64,000 bases of DNA from Pratylenchus scribneri (GCA_030063045.1 JAQSEB010000138.1:930001-994000), one strand, 5' to 3'. Shown: positions 1 through 11,080, counted from the stretch's first letter. Numbers and translations: made by a program. Notes: generated by a model not told the origin, from the sequence alone.

Positions 1-780
1 TAATATTTGTTTATTCATAAATTAATAAATATCAAAAAATGTGACCTCATGTTGACCCCAAAATTTTTTATTTTATTTTTTAAATTCTTTAGCATTTGGT
101 AATTTGAATCTGTGTCCTTTTTGTAATTTGATATTATTTCGTTTTTGATTCATGTTAAAATTAAAAAAGAAAAAACATATTTTTTCTGAGAAATTTTAAT
201 TGGAAATTCTAAAAATGTCCGGAAATTTAAATTTTTTTATATTTTCAACCGTCAGGGGTCAATTCCACAAAAGACGGTGGATGGACAATTGGGCACTGGA
301 CAATTGGGCACTAGCTGATTTGGACAATTGGGCACGGACAATTGTGTGCATTATTTTTAATGAATAATTTCATTTAATTTTTTCTCGATCAAAATGTTTT
401 CAATAAAATTGCTATTATTTTTAAAGCCAATTTATATGGCCAAAATATAAACAAATTTAAAATTATCCAAATCTTCTTTTTTCGGTTAAATGTCTAATTC
501 TGTTGCTTCGATGGCCAAGAAATATAGTCGAAAAATGGAAAATTTTTAAAGGAAAAATGAAACAATTTAAATTTTATCCAAAATGCGAAAGAATACACAA
601 CCTTTTTAGCCAATGGTGAAAAATTGCACAAATTGCATAATATAATAATTAATTTAAATAATAATTAAATATTTTTAATTCCTTCTTTAATGGTTTGATA
701 AAGTTCCCAAAAATTTACAATCAGTATAACTTGTTTTTTTGATTTTTATTATTCTTTTTTTATTCTAAATTATTCAAATT
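1..780 (+). repeat. AT-rich repeat block with family A unit
   Basis: No gene seen. The stretch holds a family A unit whose core follows the TTTAGCATTTGG-like anchor near 93, and a GC-richer patch at 250-350 annotated separately. The remainder is low-complexity A/T sequence without a long open frame. Confidence 0.5.
283..350. repeat. Short tandem repeat, 14-bp unit
   Basis: The unit GGACAATTGGGCAC occurs at 283-296, 298-311 and 322-335, and a decayed copy follows at 336-350. The units are separated by 1, 10 and 0 bases. The segment just upstream (250-280, GTCAGGGGTCAATTCCA) resembles a patch near 58240-58260, so both may descend from one unclassified element. Confidence 0.75.
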
Positions 781-962
781 AAATCAATTTTATTACAATA
801 TTTATTAAAAAATAAAATAATATCAAAATGACAAAAGGCTGAATAATATCAATTTTATGATTAATATTAAAGTGAGGGTATTAAAAGAATAAAATGGATA
901 AAATTAAAATGTAAATTTTGGCTTAAGAAATGCTTTTGTACAAATTTTATTTGAGCAAATTA
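780..962 (-). repeat. Conserved block downstream of exon E
   Basis: On the minus strand this follows the end of carboxylesterase exon E and carries AATAAA-type sequence (AATAAATATTGTAATAAAAT). Copies lie at 1895-2105, 3795-3975, 36335-36525 and 37450-37645, and a truncated one at 55440-55470. I read it as the former 3' UTR and polyadenylation region of the gene, because the best copies of exon E end with a stop just before it. In one copy (36.4 kb) it is read through as a hydrophobic tail. Confidence 0.5.
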
Positions 963-964
963 AT

Positions 965-1134
965 TCAATTTCTCCTCTTGTTCACTTTGTTCCTCTTCCA
1001 TTTCTTTGAAAATTTAAACCTTCTTCCTTGATAATCGGAACGCATTTTTGGCTCAAGATAATATTTCAAATAACTGTAGGTATCTTTTGGATAAATTGGA
1101 AGCCATTCCACAGTAATTTTGGCCGATGGCAAAA
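965..1134 (-). pseudogene. Carboxylesterase exon E (C-terminal), frameshifted
   Basis: Minus-strand C-terminal exon of a carboxylesterase/cholinesterase-like protein. After a TTTAG acceptor the frame reads LPSAKITVEWLPIYPKDTY, then LEPKMRSDYQGRRFKF. This matches the family's usual C-terminal pattern (W-x-P near the start, then K-x-x-x-Y and ...RR-x-x-FW). Compared with the copy at 38.3 kb, one base is missing where FW should be, so the last residues are out of frame and end at a TGA at 965-967. Exon B follows upstream at 1.6-1.8 kb, but exons C and D, expected between, are absent. Confidence 0.7.
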
Positions 1135-1136
1135 CT

Positions 1137-1641
1137 AAATTTAGTGAATTTATGATATTTAAAAATTGGAAAGAAATTTATAATATTTAATTAAATTATC
1201 CATAAATTTAATAAAATTCAGAAATATTCTCTACTGATCCCTAAATTTTTTATTTAATTTTATTATTTTTTAGCATTTTGAACGATTTCTCTACCTTGCT
1301 TAAATCTGATTTTACTTCATTAAGGATCTATATTATATGAATTTAAAGAAGAAAAATATTATGAGTTCAACATTTTTTTTGTTAGAAAATTTTTAAAACT
1401 GTAAATTGATGAAAATTTCAGAATGTCCGGAAATTTATTTTTTTTTTAATTTTAATTTTTTTCCATTATTTTGGATCCAATGATTCCTGTTTTTAATCTT
1501 GATTTTAATTTCATTTTTAATTGGTTATCTAAAGAAATTAAAAGAAAAATTTTATGATTTCAACATTTTTTTGTCCGAAATTCTTAATTATTAAATTAAC
1601 AATAAAATTTAATAAAATTCACAAAATATTTTCAAATTTAC
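1137..1641 (+). repeat. Family A repeat units between exon relics
   Basis: No gene seen. Two family A units occupy the place where exons C and D would be: one with its anchor near 1272 and a core containing TCTCTACCTTGC, one with an AGCATTATTTTGGAT anchor near 1452. Both are followed by the conserved ...TTATGAGTTCAACATTTTT- or TTATGATTTC-like right arm. Confidence 0.5.
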
Positions 1642-1813
1642 CGTAAAAATGCAATAGAAATAAGTAGGGGATTGTCCATTCCGTCCAAATTCATTTGTTC
1701 ACATTGTTTTCTCCTCTCCTCCGCCATTGTCGTCCCATTAGGCCCATCGGCAATGTAAATTCGCAAATATTTTCGAAATGACATTAAATCCGATTGATTT
1801 CGGCCAAAGGCAA
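1642..1813 (-). CDS. Carboxylesterase exon B, open copy
   Basis: Exon bounded on the minus strand by an AAAAAAG acceptor and a CG|GTAAAT donor. The frame is open for 172 bases and includes LRIYIADGPNGTTMAEERRK and CEQMNLDGMDNPL. It is 6 bases (two codons) shorter than the 178-base exons at 41.1 kb, so the frame and the exit phase (2) are kept. In the family this part lies between the GGTEFEALLF segment and the strand before the catalytic histidine, and is poorly conserved; it is assigned to the gene by order and phase, not by motif. Part of the 3.7-1.0 kb relic. Confidence 0.65.
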
Positions 1814-1894
1814 CTTTTTTAGAAATTTAATTAAAATTATTTTTTAAAAACTTTTAAAAATAAATAAATATATTCTGTTTTTATTCTACAACAT

Positions 1895-2105
1895 TCAAAT
1901 GAATCAATTTTATTACAATATTTATTTGAAAATAAAATAATATAATATCAAAAGAAAAAAATTTCTTTCCAACAATTTCTGAAAGACAAAAGGCTTGATA
2001 ATATCAATGATTAATGTTAATGTAAGGGTTTGAAAGAATAAAATGGGTAAAATAATAGATTTGGCGTATGATTTTCTTTTGTACAAATTTATAATATAAA
2101 ACTTC
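1895..2105 (-). repeat. Second copy of the post-exon-E block
   Basis: Copy of the block at 780-962, diverged and without an adjoining exon E. It again contains the AATAAATATTGTAATAAAAT string on the minus strand. Read on that strand, 1922-2164 is open and rich in I, L and F. I see no independent reason to call this a gene. Confidence 0.45.
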
Positions 2106-2219
2106 AGATTTGAACGAAAAAAAATAAAATAATTAAGGATGTTTAAAAAATGCATGGATAACAAAGAAGATTTTTTAAAGAAATGCGAATAGTGAATGAG
2201 TTAGGCCAGAAAAATTTTT

Positions 2220-3560
2220 ATAAAGAAATATTTAATTAAAATAAAATTATATAATTATTGGAAAAATTCAACTTATTTTATTTTAAAGTTTCTTAAATCA
2301 GAAAAATAATTGCAAAAATCAGAAAAAAATAATGAAAAAATACATTCAATCAAAATGAGATGGATAGAAATTAAATTGCACAAGAAAATCCCGCAATCAA
2401 ATAGAAATAAACATTCATAAATATTTAATTAATGGAAAATGCAACTCATAAAATTTTTTTACTTTAAAAATTTAATTAATCAGAAAAATAATTATTTAAA
2501 ATCATTTGCAGTTAACTGAATGCTGGTGGAACAAAAAATTATAAAAATAAAATAATTAGAAAAGTTAAAAAAATGAAATTCTTTAAAAAATGTAACAATG
2601 CGAACTTCAAATCCGAGTCAGCATCGTCTATGTGAGGAGGAATTTTCTGACGAAATTTTTAAAATAAAATTTATAATTAATGGAAAAATTCAACTCTTAA
2701 AAAATTATTTCTTTAATGAGAAAAATAAATGCAAAAATTAAAAAAAATAATAATAATTAAAAATGCATTCAATAAAAAATGAGAATTTCTAAATTTTAAA
2801 TAAAAATTTAAAATGCATAGAAAATCTCTCAATCGGATAGAAAAAATCCAAAAATTTATAGAAAAATCAACTCATAAAATTTTCATTTTCAAATTTCTAA
2901 AAAAATAAATGCTAAAATCATATAAAATGATGAAGAGGTATTTGTCCAAACAAATTATAAAAATAAATAAAAATTTCAAAAATACATTTAATAAAAAAAT
3001 AAAATAAATCTCTCAATCAAATAGAAAGAATTTTAAAAAATAATTATTGGAAAAATTCAACTCATAAAATATTCATTTTAAAGTTTATTAAATTAGAAAA
3101 ATAATTGGAAAAACAAAAAAAAATAATGAAAGAATATTCAATAAAAATGAGATTTTAAAATTTTTCAATAAAAATAAAAATTGGAAATTGCATAAGAAAA
3201 TCTCTCATGTCAATCAAATAGAAAAAGATAAAAAAATTTAATTAATAGGAAAATATGCAACTCATAAAATTTTTAACTTAAAAATTTTAAATTTGAAAAA
3301 TGATTAATGCAAAAAGCATTTAAAATCCACAATCAACCTCAACAAAAAAATTATAAAAATAAATTAAATAAAATTAAAAATGCACTGAATAAAAATGAAA
3401 TTATTTTTTAATTTTTTGATTATCAAAAATTTACCATTTCTCAATGAAATAGAAAAATTTTTAAAATTTAACTAATAAAATATTCAATTTTTTGATTTTA
3501 TAAATCACAAAAATAAAATAATTATAAAATAATTTCAAAAAAAATAATCATACTAAAAAT
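2220..3560 (-). repeat. Family B repeat array
   Basis: No complete gene. Repeats carry the ATGCAACTCATAAAATTTT and AACAAAAAATTATAAAAATA anchors that define family B. Variable cores lie between a CATTT-like anchor and AACAAAAAATTATAAA, for example near 2507-2530. A relic of the exon A start is embedded at 2595-2632. Confidence 0.55.
2595..2632 (-). pseudogene. Carboxylesterase exon A start, fragment
   Basis: On the minus strand this reads a degraded acceptor (CACATAG) followed by ACGATGCTGACTCGGATTTG, matching the first ~35 bases of exon A (GCTGATTCCGATTTGGACTC at 26.3 kb). The rest of the exon is missing. The same fragment recurs in family B units at 7560-7600, 12300-12345, 15840-15880, 28385-28425, 32695-32728, 35360-35404 and 50752-50800 (minus), and at 22468-22520 and 43738-43775 (plus). 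Confidence 0.55.
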
Positions 3561-3562
3561 AA

Positions 3563-3660
3563 CTTTTCCATTCCATTTTTTTTGCCATTCGAATTGCGGC
3601 TGTCTCTCTGCGTTTTAGCCACGATGGCCAATCCGAGCTTCCATTTCCACCATCAAAATT
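3563..3660 (-). pseudogene. Carboxylesterase exon X (after the nucleophile elbow)
   Basis: The minus-strand frame reads NFDGGNGSSDWPSWLKRRET then AAIRMAKKMEWK, the most open copy of exon X. In carboxylesterases the nucleophile-elbow region is followed by an SGS-like turn, a W-A/S segment and an A-x-x-(L/M)AK-x-(L/M)GC helix; GSSDW and AAIRMAKKM fit that pattern. The exon ends in phase 1, which joins exon A in frame. The donor is altered here: CTTTTCC replaces the ACCTTTCC of the other copies. The upstream limit is unclear. Confidence 0.5.
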
Positions 3661-3794
3661 ACACGTTTTAAATAAACATTCGATTTTAATTTGGAATTAA
3701 TTCTAAAAGAATAATTATAAATATTTTGAAATTCAATCTTTTTATAATTTGAATCGGTTTTGAAGGAATTAAATTCTATTAAATTTTTTATTGT

Positions 3795-3975
3795 ACAAAA
3801 TGAATCAATTTTATTACAATATTTATTTAAAAAATAAAATAATATCAAAAAGGGAGAAAAGTTGATTGATAATATCAAGAATAAAATGATTAATATTAAA
3901 TTAAGGGTAATGAAAGAATAAAATAGGTAAATTTTGGCTTAATAAATGCTTTTGTACAAATTTTATTTTCACAAA
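3795..3975 (-). repeat. Third copy of the post-exon-E block
   Basis: Closely resembles the block at 780-962, including the GTACAAAATGAATCAATTTT edge near 3795-3815 and the CTTTTGTACAAATTTTATTT edge near 3950-3970. No exon E remains beside it. Confidence 0.5.
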
Positions 3976-6900
3976 TTAATAAAACTAGAAAAAAATGTTC
4001 CTTTGATGACTCCAAAATTTTTTATTTTTATTTTTAACATTTAGTCAGTGACCTTTGTTTTTTAATTTGAATTTATTTAATTTTTGACGATTTTATGAAG
4101 AATTTAAAAAGAAAAAATTTAATGAGTTTAAAATTTTTTGGAGAAATTTGTAAATTAATTTTATATTGAATAAAATTTCAATAAGTAATATCGGCTAATT
4201 TAAAATTTGTATTTTAATTTTCTAATTATTTTAATATTTTGAATCCAGTTATCGCATTTTTTAAAATTTGACTTTATTTCATTTTGATCCATTTTATATG
4301 AAAGTTTAAAAAGGAAAAATATTATGAAGTTCAGAATTTTTTAATTTTTAATAATATTTAATAAATAAACCATAAATAATCTTTTAAAAATCCAAAAAGT
4401 GTTACTCTGATGACCTTAAATTTTTTATTTTATTTTTATTTTTTTTAGCATTTTGGCTTTGATTAATACTGATTCTCAATTTAAATTTAAAATATTATTT
4501 TATTATTTTGTTTTTTTAGCAATTTTTAAGAGCGACATAGCCATCTTTTAAATTTGATTTTATCTCATTTGATTTTATCTCATTTTTGATCCTTGTAAAA
4601 AGGAAAAATTTTATGAGTTCAACATTCCTGGCGGAGAAATTTTTAAATTAGTTAAAATTGAATAATATTCTAAAAATATCCGGATTCCGGAAATTTAAAA
4701 TTTTTATTTTATTTTTTTTTTAATTTTTTAACATTTTTATTGTTATTTTCTCAATTTTATTATGATTTTACTTGATTTTAATTGATATTTGAAAATTAAT
4801 TAAGGAAAAATATTATGAGTTTAAATTTTTTGTTAAATTTAATATATAAAAAAATTAAACTTAAATTTAAAAATTTAAAAAAATGTCAAGCTGAAATTTA
4901 AAATTTTTATTTTCTTTATTTTAAACATTATGAATCCTCTGAAAATTAAATTAAATTTATTTTATTTTTGATCTTTTTTATAGAATTTAAAGATAAAAAT
5001 ATTATGAGTTCGTCATTTTTTAATTATAAATTGAATAAAGTTCCAAAAATATTTAGAAAAGTAAATTTTTCCCCATTTTAATTTATTTAATTTCATTTCT
5101 TACAATTGTAATAAGAACAAAAAAAAAGAAAAATTTTATGAGTTCAACATTTTTCGTCCGAAATTTTTAATTAACCATAATTTTAATAAATTGAAAAAAA
5201 ACCCATAAATTAATTAATTGCCAATCGTCCTTTTTTATTCTGATTTTAATTTATTTTCGACAAATTATGTAAATATTTTGAGTTTTTTATTTTTTTTTTG
5301 TTTTTTAGCATTTTGAAGTTATTTCTCGCGATTTAATATCAGATTTTTTAAAAATTATAATCATTTTTATAAATTTTTAATTTTTTTTGAATACATAAAA
5401 TTAAAAAAATTGTCAAAAAAAAAACAAAATTAATGGAAAAATTCAACTCAAAATTTTCATTTTAGAAATTTCATAAATCAGATAAATAAATACTGCAATC
5501 ATTTTTAATCCGTTATCAATTTCATAAAAAAATTTAAAATTAATTAAAAATTAAAAAAAAATAATTAAAAAATGCATTAAATAAAAATGCACAAAAATTC
5601 TCTAAATGAAATAGAAAAATTATTTTAAAAAATTTATGGAGGAATTCAAATCATAAAATTTCCAGTTTAGAATTGGCATAAATCAGAAAATAATAAAATT
5701 ATTTACAATCTTTAATTAAATTCGAACAAAAATTATAAAAATAAAGATTCAAAATTAAAATTTTTCAATATTATTTATTTAACCTTTTAAAATCCAATTA
5801 TTTAAAATAAAAATTACTCTTTTTTAAATAAATTTCTCTAAAAAAATTATATATAATAATTTTTTATCTTTTTTTCAATTATTTATTTAAGAAATTTCCT
5901 CACAAAAAGCAACGCCTCGAATTCAGTAAAAAAATATCTTTTATTATTTTAACATTTTGATTAGCAATTAATTTTTTGCTATTCTGTTTTTATTTCATTT
6001 ATGATGGTAATATGTAGAATTTAAAATGTATAAATTTTATGAATTCAAAATTTTTCTGTAAGAGAAATTTTTAATATTTAATTAAATTATCCATAAATTT
6101 AATAAAAATTAAAATATTCTCTGCTGATCACTAAATTTTTTATTTTATTATTATTTTTAACATTTTGACTTTTTAGATGAATCATCTTAATTTAATTTTA
6201 TTTTATTTTTGATCTGTAATATGAAAAATTAATAAAGGAAAAATATTATGAGTTTAAAATTTTTGTCATATAATTTTATTTAATTAGTATTAAAAAATTT
6301 AAAAAAATGTTAGTAAATTTAAATTTTTTTATTATATTTTTTGTTTTTTTTAACATTTTGAAGTGGCTTTCGCTTTTTTATTCTGATTTATTTCACTTTT
6401 TGATATGTGATAAGAAGAAATAAAAAAGAAAAAAATATTATGATTTCAGTATTTTTTGTCAGAAAATTTTTAAAATTGTAAAGAGAATAAAATTTCAAAA
6501 TGACTGGAATTTAAATTTTTTATTTTATTTTTAATTTTTTAGCATTATTTTGGATATCCTTTTCGCTTCTTTTAATCTGGATTTTAATTACATTTTTAAT
6601 CGATTATCTGAAGAATTTAAAAGAAAAATTTTATGAGTTTAATATTTTTTGTCAGAGAAATTCTAAATTATAATTATAAATTAGTAAAGTCCAAGAAATA
6701 TCAGCAGTAGGAAATTTAAAAGTTTTAATTTTTTGATTTTTTTAGCATTTTTAATGTTTCTTTGGCGGTTATAAATCTGATTTTATTTCAATAATGATTC
6801 GTGATATGATGAATTTAAAATGTAAAATATTATGAATTCAATAATAATTAAACTAAAAATATCCGGAAATTTAAATTTTTATTTTATTTTTTGATTCTTT

Positions 6901-7330
6901 TAGCATTTTGAATGCGTTCGCTTTTTTTTAATTCTATTTATTAAATTTGTAATCTTTTTATGAAGAATTTAAAAAAGAAAAATATTATGTGTTCAACTTT
7001 TCATCAGAAAATTTTTAATAATTTTTAGATTAACTATAAATTAATAAAATCCAAAAATGACCAACAGAAATTAAAATTTTATTTTTTGTTTATTTTAAGC
7101 ATTTTGAATGCCACGCGAACAGCTTTTATTCCGGATTTTATTTCACTATAGAGAGGATATTTAAAGAATTTAAAAAAAATTTTATATTTCAACATTTTTT
7201 GTCCGAAATTTTTATTTATTAAATAACCATAAATTTAATAAAATTTATTAAATTTCATCAAAAATTAAGATAAAATATTTAAAATTCTAAAAAAATGCTT
7301 AATAAAAAATGAAAATTTAAATTTTTTGGA
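3976..7330 (+). repeat. Family A array, plus orientation
   Basis: No gene. About fifteen family A units, spaced roughly 160-210 bases apart where regular (anchors near 6352, 6542, 6745, 6903, 7097). Each has an AT anchor ending AGCATTTTGA or similar, a core of about 10-20 bases, then a TTTTAATCTGATTTTATTTC-like arm and a TTATGAGTTCAACATTTTT-like arm. Cores include AGTGGCTTTCGC (6362), ATGCGTTCGC (6913) and ATGCCACGCGAACAGC (7107). A short family B stretch lies at 5400-5760. Confidence 0.65.
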
Positions 7331-8372
7331 ATAAATTAAAAATGCACAAGGAAATATCAAATAAAAATTAATAAAAAGTCAAAAAATTATTGACAAAATT
7401 CAACTAAAAATTTTTATATTTTAGAAATTTTATAAATCAGAAAAATTAATGCTAAAATTATTTAAAAATGTCAGAAGTTCGGACAAAAAATTATAAAATA
7501 AAATATTAAAAAATGCATTGATTTAATGAAAAATTTTTTTAATAGTAATGCGAAGAATGATGTTTAGAGACCGAATCAGCGTCTATTTGAGAAGTAATTT
7601 TCATAGAAATTTTTATTTAAAATAAAATTTTATAATTATTTGAAAAATTTAACTCATAAAATTTCATTTTTAAAGTTTCTTAAATCAGAAAAACAATTGG
7701 AAAATCAAAAAATCAACAATGACTATTTAAAATTTTTTAATAAAAATTTAAAAAAAACAAGAAAATCTCTTAATCAAATAGAAAAAAATTAAAAAATTTA
7801 AAGGGAAATTGTAACTCATAAAATTTTCAAATCAGAAATGTCATAAAACAAAAAAAAAAGTGCTAAAATCATTTATAGAAAGCCCGAAGTGTAAAAACAA
7901 AAAATTATAAAGTTAAATAATTAAATTATTAAAACAAGAAAATCACTCCTGGCAATCAAATTGAAAAAGAAGTTAAAAAAAATTTAATTAATAGGAAAAT
8001 GCAGCTCATAAAATTTTGTGTTTAGAAATGTAATAAAGCAGAAAAATTAATGTTAAAAACATTTAAAAGGAATCACTGAGCGAGCAAAAAATTATAAAAT
8101 AAATAATTAAAATAAAATAATGCATTGAATAATAATGAAAACATTTTTTTAATTTTTAAAAGTACATCATTTATTCAAATAGAAAAAAAAAGATGAAAAT
8201 TTAATTATAATTATGGAAAAATGCAACTCATAAAATTTGTTATTTTAAAATTTCATTAATCACAAAATATAATTGCAAAAAATCATTTATAAAAAACGTT
8301 TTTAGCACTGCAAAAAATTATAAAAATAATTTTTAAATATTTTTGAATAAAATTCAATGAAATAAAAATTAC

Positions 8373-8468
8373 CTTTCCATCCCATCCGTTTGGGCATTCA
8401 TATTGCGGCTGCCTATGTTCATTCCAGCTTCAAGCTTGCCCAATCCGAGCTTTCAACCGCCCATCAAA
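8373..8468 (-). pseudogene. Carboxylesterase exon X, degraded
   Basis: Minus-strand copy of exon X inside the left direct duplication. The GGATGGAAAG|GTAATTTTT donor is intact, but the GGCGGTTGAAAGCTCGG segment has a base change or insertion relative to GGTGGAAGCTCGG that breaks the frame, and an ACATAG stop lies where the 36.1-kb copy reads ACTCAAGTA. Confidence 0.5.
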
Positions 8469-9192
8469 ATTAATGGATTGAATAAATCTTAGATTTTAAT
8501 TTGGGAATTAATTTTAAATAAAAATTTTAAAAATGCATTTTATAAAAAATGAAAACATTTTTATTTTGTATATTAAAAAGTAATACCATCTCCCAATCAA
8601 ATAGAAAAAAATTTTAATTTAATCATAATTATGGAAAAATGCAACTCATAAAATTTCCAATATTTTAATTTCGTAATTTCAAAAATAATGATAATAAAGA
8701 AATTATTTCTAAAAAAACATCAAATTGCAACAAAAAATTTATTAAAAATAAAAATAATTTTTGAATAATCCACTCATCAAAATCATCGTTGGAATAAATC
8801 TTTTATTTTAATTGAAATTAATTTTAATGAATAATTGTATTAAATGAAAAATTTTAAATTCCATGAATTTATATATTAATGTTATCAAAATGTTTTCAAT
8901 CGAGAGAAAAATTTTATGAGACCATTTTTTGTCAGAAATTTTTTAACTATAAATTGTATAATTCAAATTGACTGGAAATTTAATTTTTTTTTAAATTTTT
9001 AATTTTTTAGCATTATTTTGGATATCCTGCTGGAGCCTTTTTTAATCTGGATTTTAATATCATTTTTAATCAGTTATCTAAAGAATTTAAAAGAAAAATT
9101 TTATGAGTTCAACATTTTTTTATCCAAAAATTTTAATTATTAAATTTATCAATAAATTTAATAAAATTCAAAAAATGTTTTCTTAAATTTAT

Positions 9193-9277
9193 CCTAGAAA
9201 TGCGATGGACATTTGTAGAGGATTATTTATGCCCACTCCGTCCAAATATATTTGTTCAAATTGTTTCTCCTCTCCTC
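9193..9277 (-). pseudogene. Carboxylesterase exon B, 3' half only
   Basis: The minus strand matches the last half of exon B (CAAATATATTTGGACGGAGT then a CGCATTTCTAG remnant), ending at a mutated donor: GATAAATTT replaces GTAAATTT. The 5' half is replaced by AT-rich unit sequence. The duplicate is at 13928-14012. Shorter relics of the same end lie at 11308-11368 and 58719-58772. Confidence 0.55.
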
Positions 9278-9279
9278 CG

Positions 9280-11080
9280 CATTTTTAAATAAATTATAAA
9301 TTGAATAAAATTCTAAAAATATCCTGAAATTTAAAAGTTTTATTTTTCAAAATTTTTTTAGCATTTTGATGCGCTATTCGTTTTTTATTATATCAGATTT
9401 TATTTCTTTTTTGATCCATTTTATATGTAGAATTAAGAAATAAAAATTTATGAGTTCAACATTTTCAACGGAGAAATTTTAAATGAACTAAAAATTAATA
9501 AAATTAATTTAAAATTTTTATTTAATTTTTTGATTATTTAACATTTGCTATTCGACGCAGCTACATTTAATTTTGGTTTAATTTCTTTTTTGATCTATTA
9601 TATGAAGAACTAAGAAATAAAGATTTTATGAGTATAAAATTTTTTTCAAATAATTTTTAATATACATATTGTTAAATTAATCCCAATCTCATTTTCACCC
9701 AAAAGTTTTTTATTTTATTTTTAAATTTTTTAGTATTTGATGGAATATTGTCTTGTTTATTATTTGATATTATTTTATTTTTGATCGATGTTATATAAAA
9801 ATTAAAAAAGAAAAATTATATGAGTTCAATATTTTTTGTGATAGAAATTTAGAAATAACTATTAATTATTTCTTTCGAGGTTTTAAATTTGATTTTATTT
9901 TAATTATGATCGGTGATATGGAGAAATTAAAAAGGAAAAATATTATGAGATTAACATTTTTCTGGGAAAAATTTTCAATAATTAATTAAATTATGCCTAA
10001 ATTAATATCAAAAATGTTCTAAAAATTTTTATTTTATTTTTGATTTTTTAGCATTTTGATTTGAGTGTCATCCGGTTTTTTATTTTGTTTTTATTTCATT
10101 TTTGATGGATAATATGAAGAATTTAAAAAATTTAATGGGTTCAAAATTTTTATCAAAGATTTATTAATATTAATTAAATTAACCATAAATTTAATAAATT
10201 TCCTAAAATGTCTTCTGTAAACTCCATATATTTTATTTTTTTAAATTTTTTAGCATTTTGACTGTGGCATTCGTAAGCTAAATCTGATTTTATTTAATTT
10301 TTAATTGTTTTACGTAGACTTTAAAAAGGAAAAATATTGTGAGTTGAACTTTTTTTGCGATGATAATTTTTTTACATGTTTAGTTTGCGTCCCCTTCTTT
10401 CTTATAGAAATTTTAAATTAATTATAATTTGAATAAAAGTCCAAAAATATTCGGATTTATGAAATATAATTTTAATTTTTTTTTTGATTTTTTATCATTT
10501 TGGAATATACAAATTTTTTTTCGTCGCTCCCCAAATCGGCTATTTTGCACCAAATTTTCTTACTCAATCATTTCTCCTATCTATCTAAACAACAATTTTA
10601 GGAGAAAAAAATTTTCTCTTTTGGGAATGCCTACGTTTGCGCTGGTCTCTTTTGAAGAATTTGAAAAGAAAAAATATTATGAGTTTAACATTTCGTATAT
10701 TATAAGAAATTTTTAAATTGAATAAATAAAGTTCCAAAATATCTGGAAAGTTAAATTTTTACTTTTTACTTTATTTTTTTACATTTTGAATTCTCTGAGT
10801 CTTTTAATTTGAATTTTATTTTATTTTTAGTCGGTTATGAAAAATTTAGAAAGGAAAAATATTTTGAGTTTAAAATTTTTGTCATAGAATTTTATTTATT
10901 AGTATTAAAAAAAATTCCAAAAAATGTAAGGAAATTTAAATTTTTTATTTTATTTTTTGATTTTTTCAACATTTTGATATGAACTTTCGTTTTTTATTAT
11001 TCTAAATTATTTCATTTTGGATACGTGATATGAAGAAAGAAAAAATTTTACGAGTTCATCATTTTTTTTGTCAGAAAATT
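9280..11080 (+). repeat. Inverted segmental duplication, plus copy
   Basis: Family A units here match 18260-20060 read on the other strand (the sum of paired coordinates is about 29320-29340). The match includes a 150-base non-AT insert at 10510-10660 (CGTCGCTCCCCAAATCGGC and onward), which is also present inverted at 18660-18810. Arms align closely while several cores differ, for example ACTGTGGCATTCGTAAGC at 10263 against TTTGTCACTTTGAAAGC in the partner. Confidence 0.75.

Larger units (their letters stand above)
7490..9565. repeat. Direct segmental duplication, left copy
   Basis: Nearly identical to 12240-14305, offset about 4735 bases. It contains family B units, a degraded exon X (8373-8468), an exon A start fragment (7555-7600), a partial exon B (9193-9277) and family A units near 9010, 9360 and 9541. 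Differences are mostly single bases and small indels. Confidence 0.8.

Noticed and set aside
3976..7330. CRISPR-like repeat-spacer reading of the arm/core units
   Set aside because: Arms are long, AT-rich and diverged, cores vary in length, and units occur on both strands with no cas genes. I report the pattern as its own finding instead.
3976..7330. Nematode piRNA loci of the C. elegans type
   Set aside because: I do not see the CTGTTTCA-type upstream motif at a fixed distance from the cores. The idea that cores yield small RNAs remains open but is not supported by this motif.
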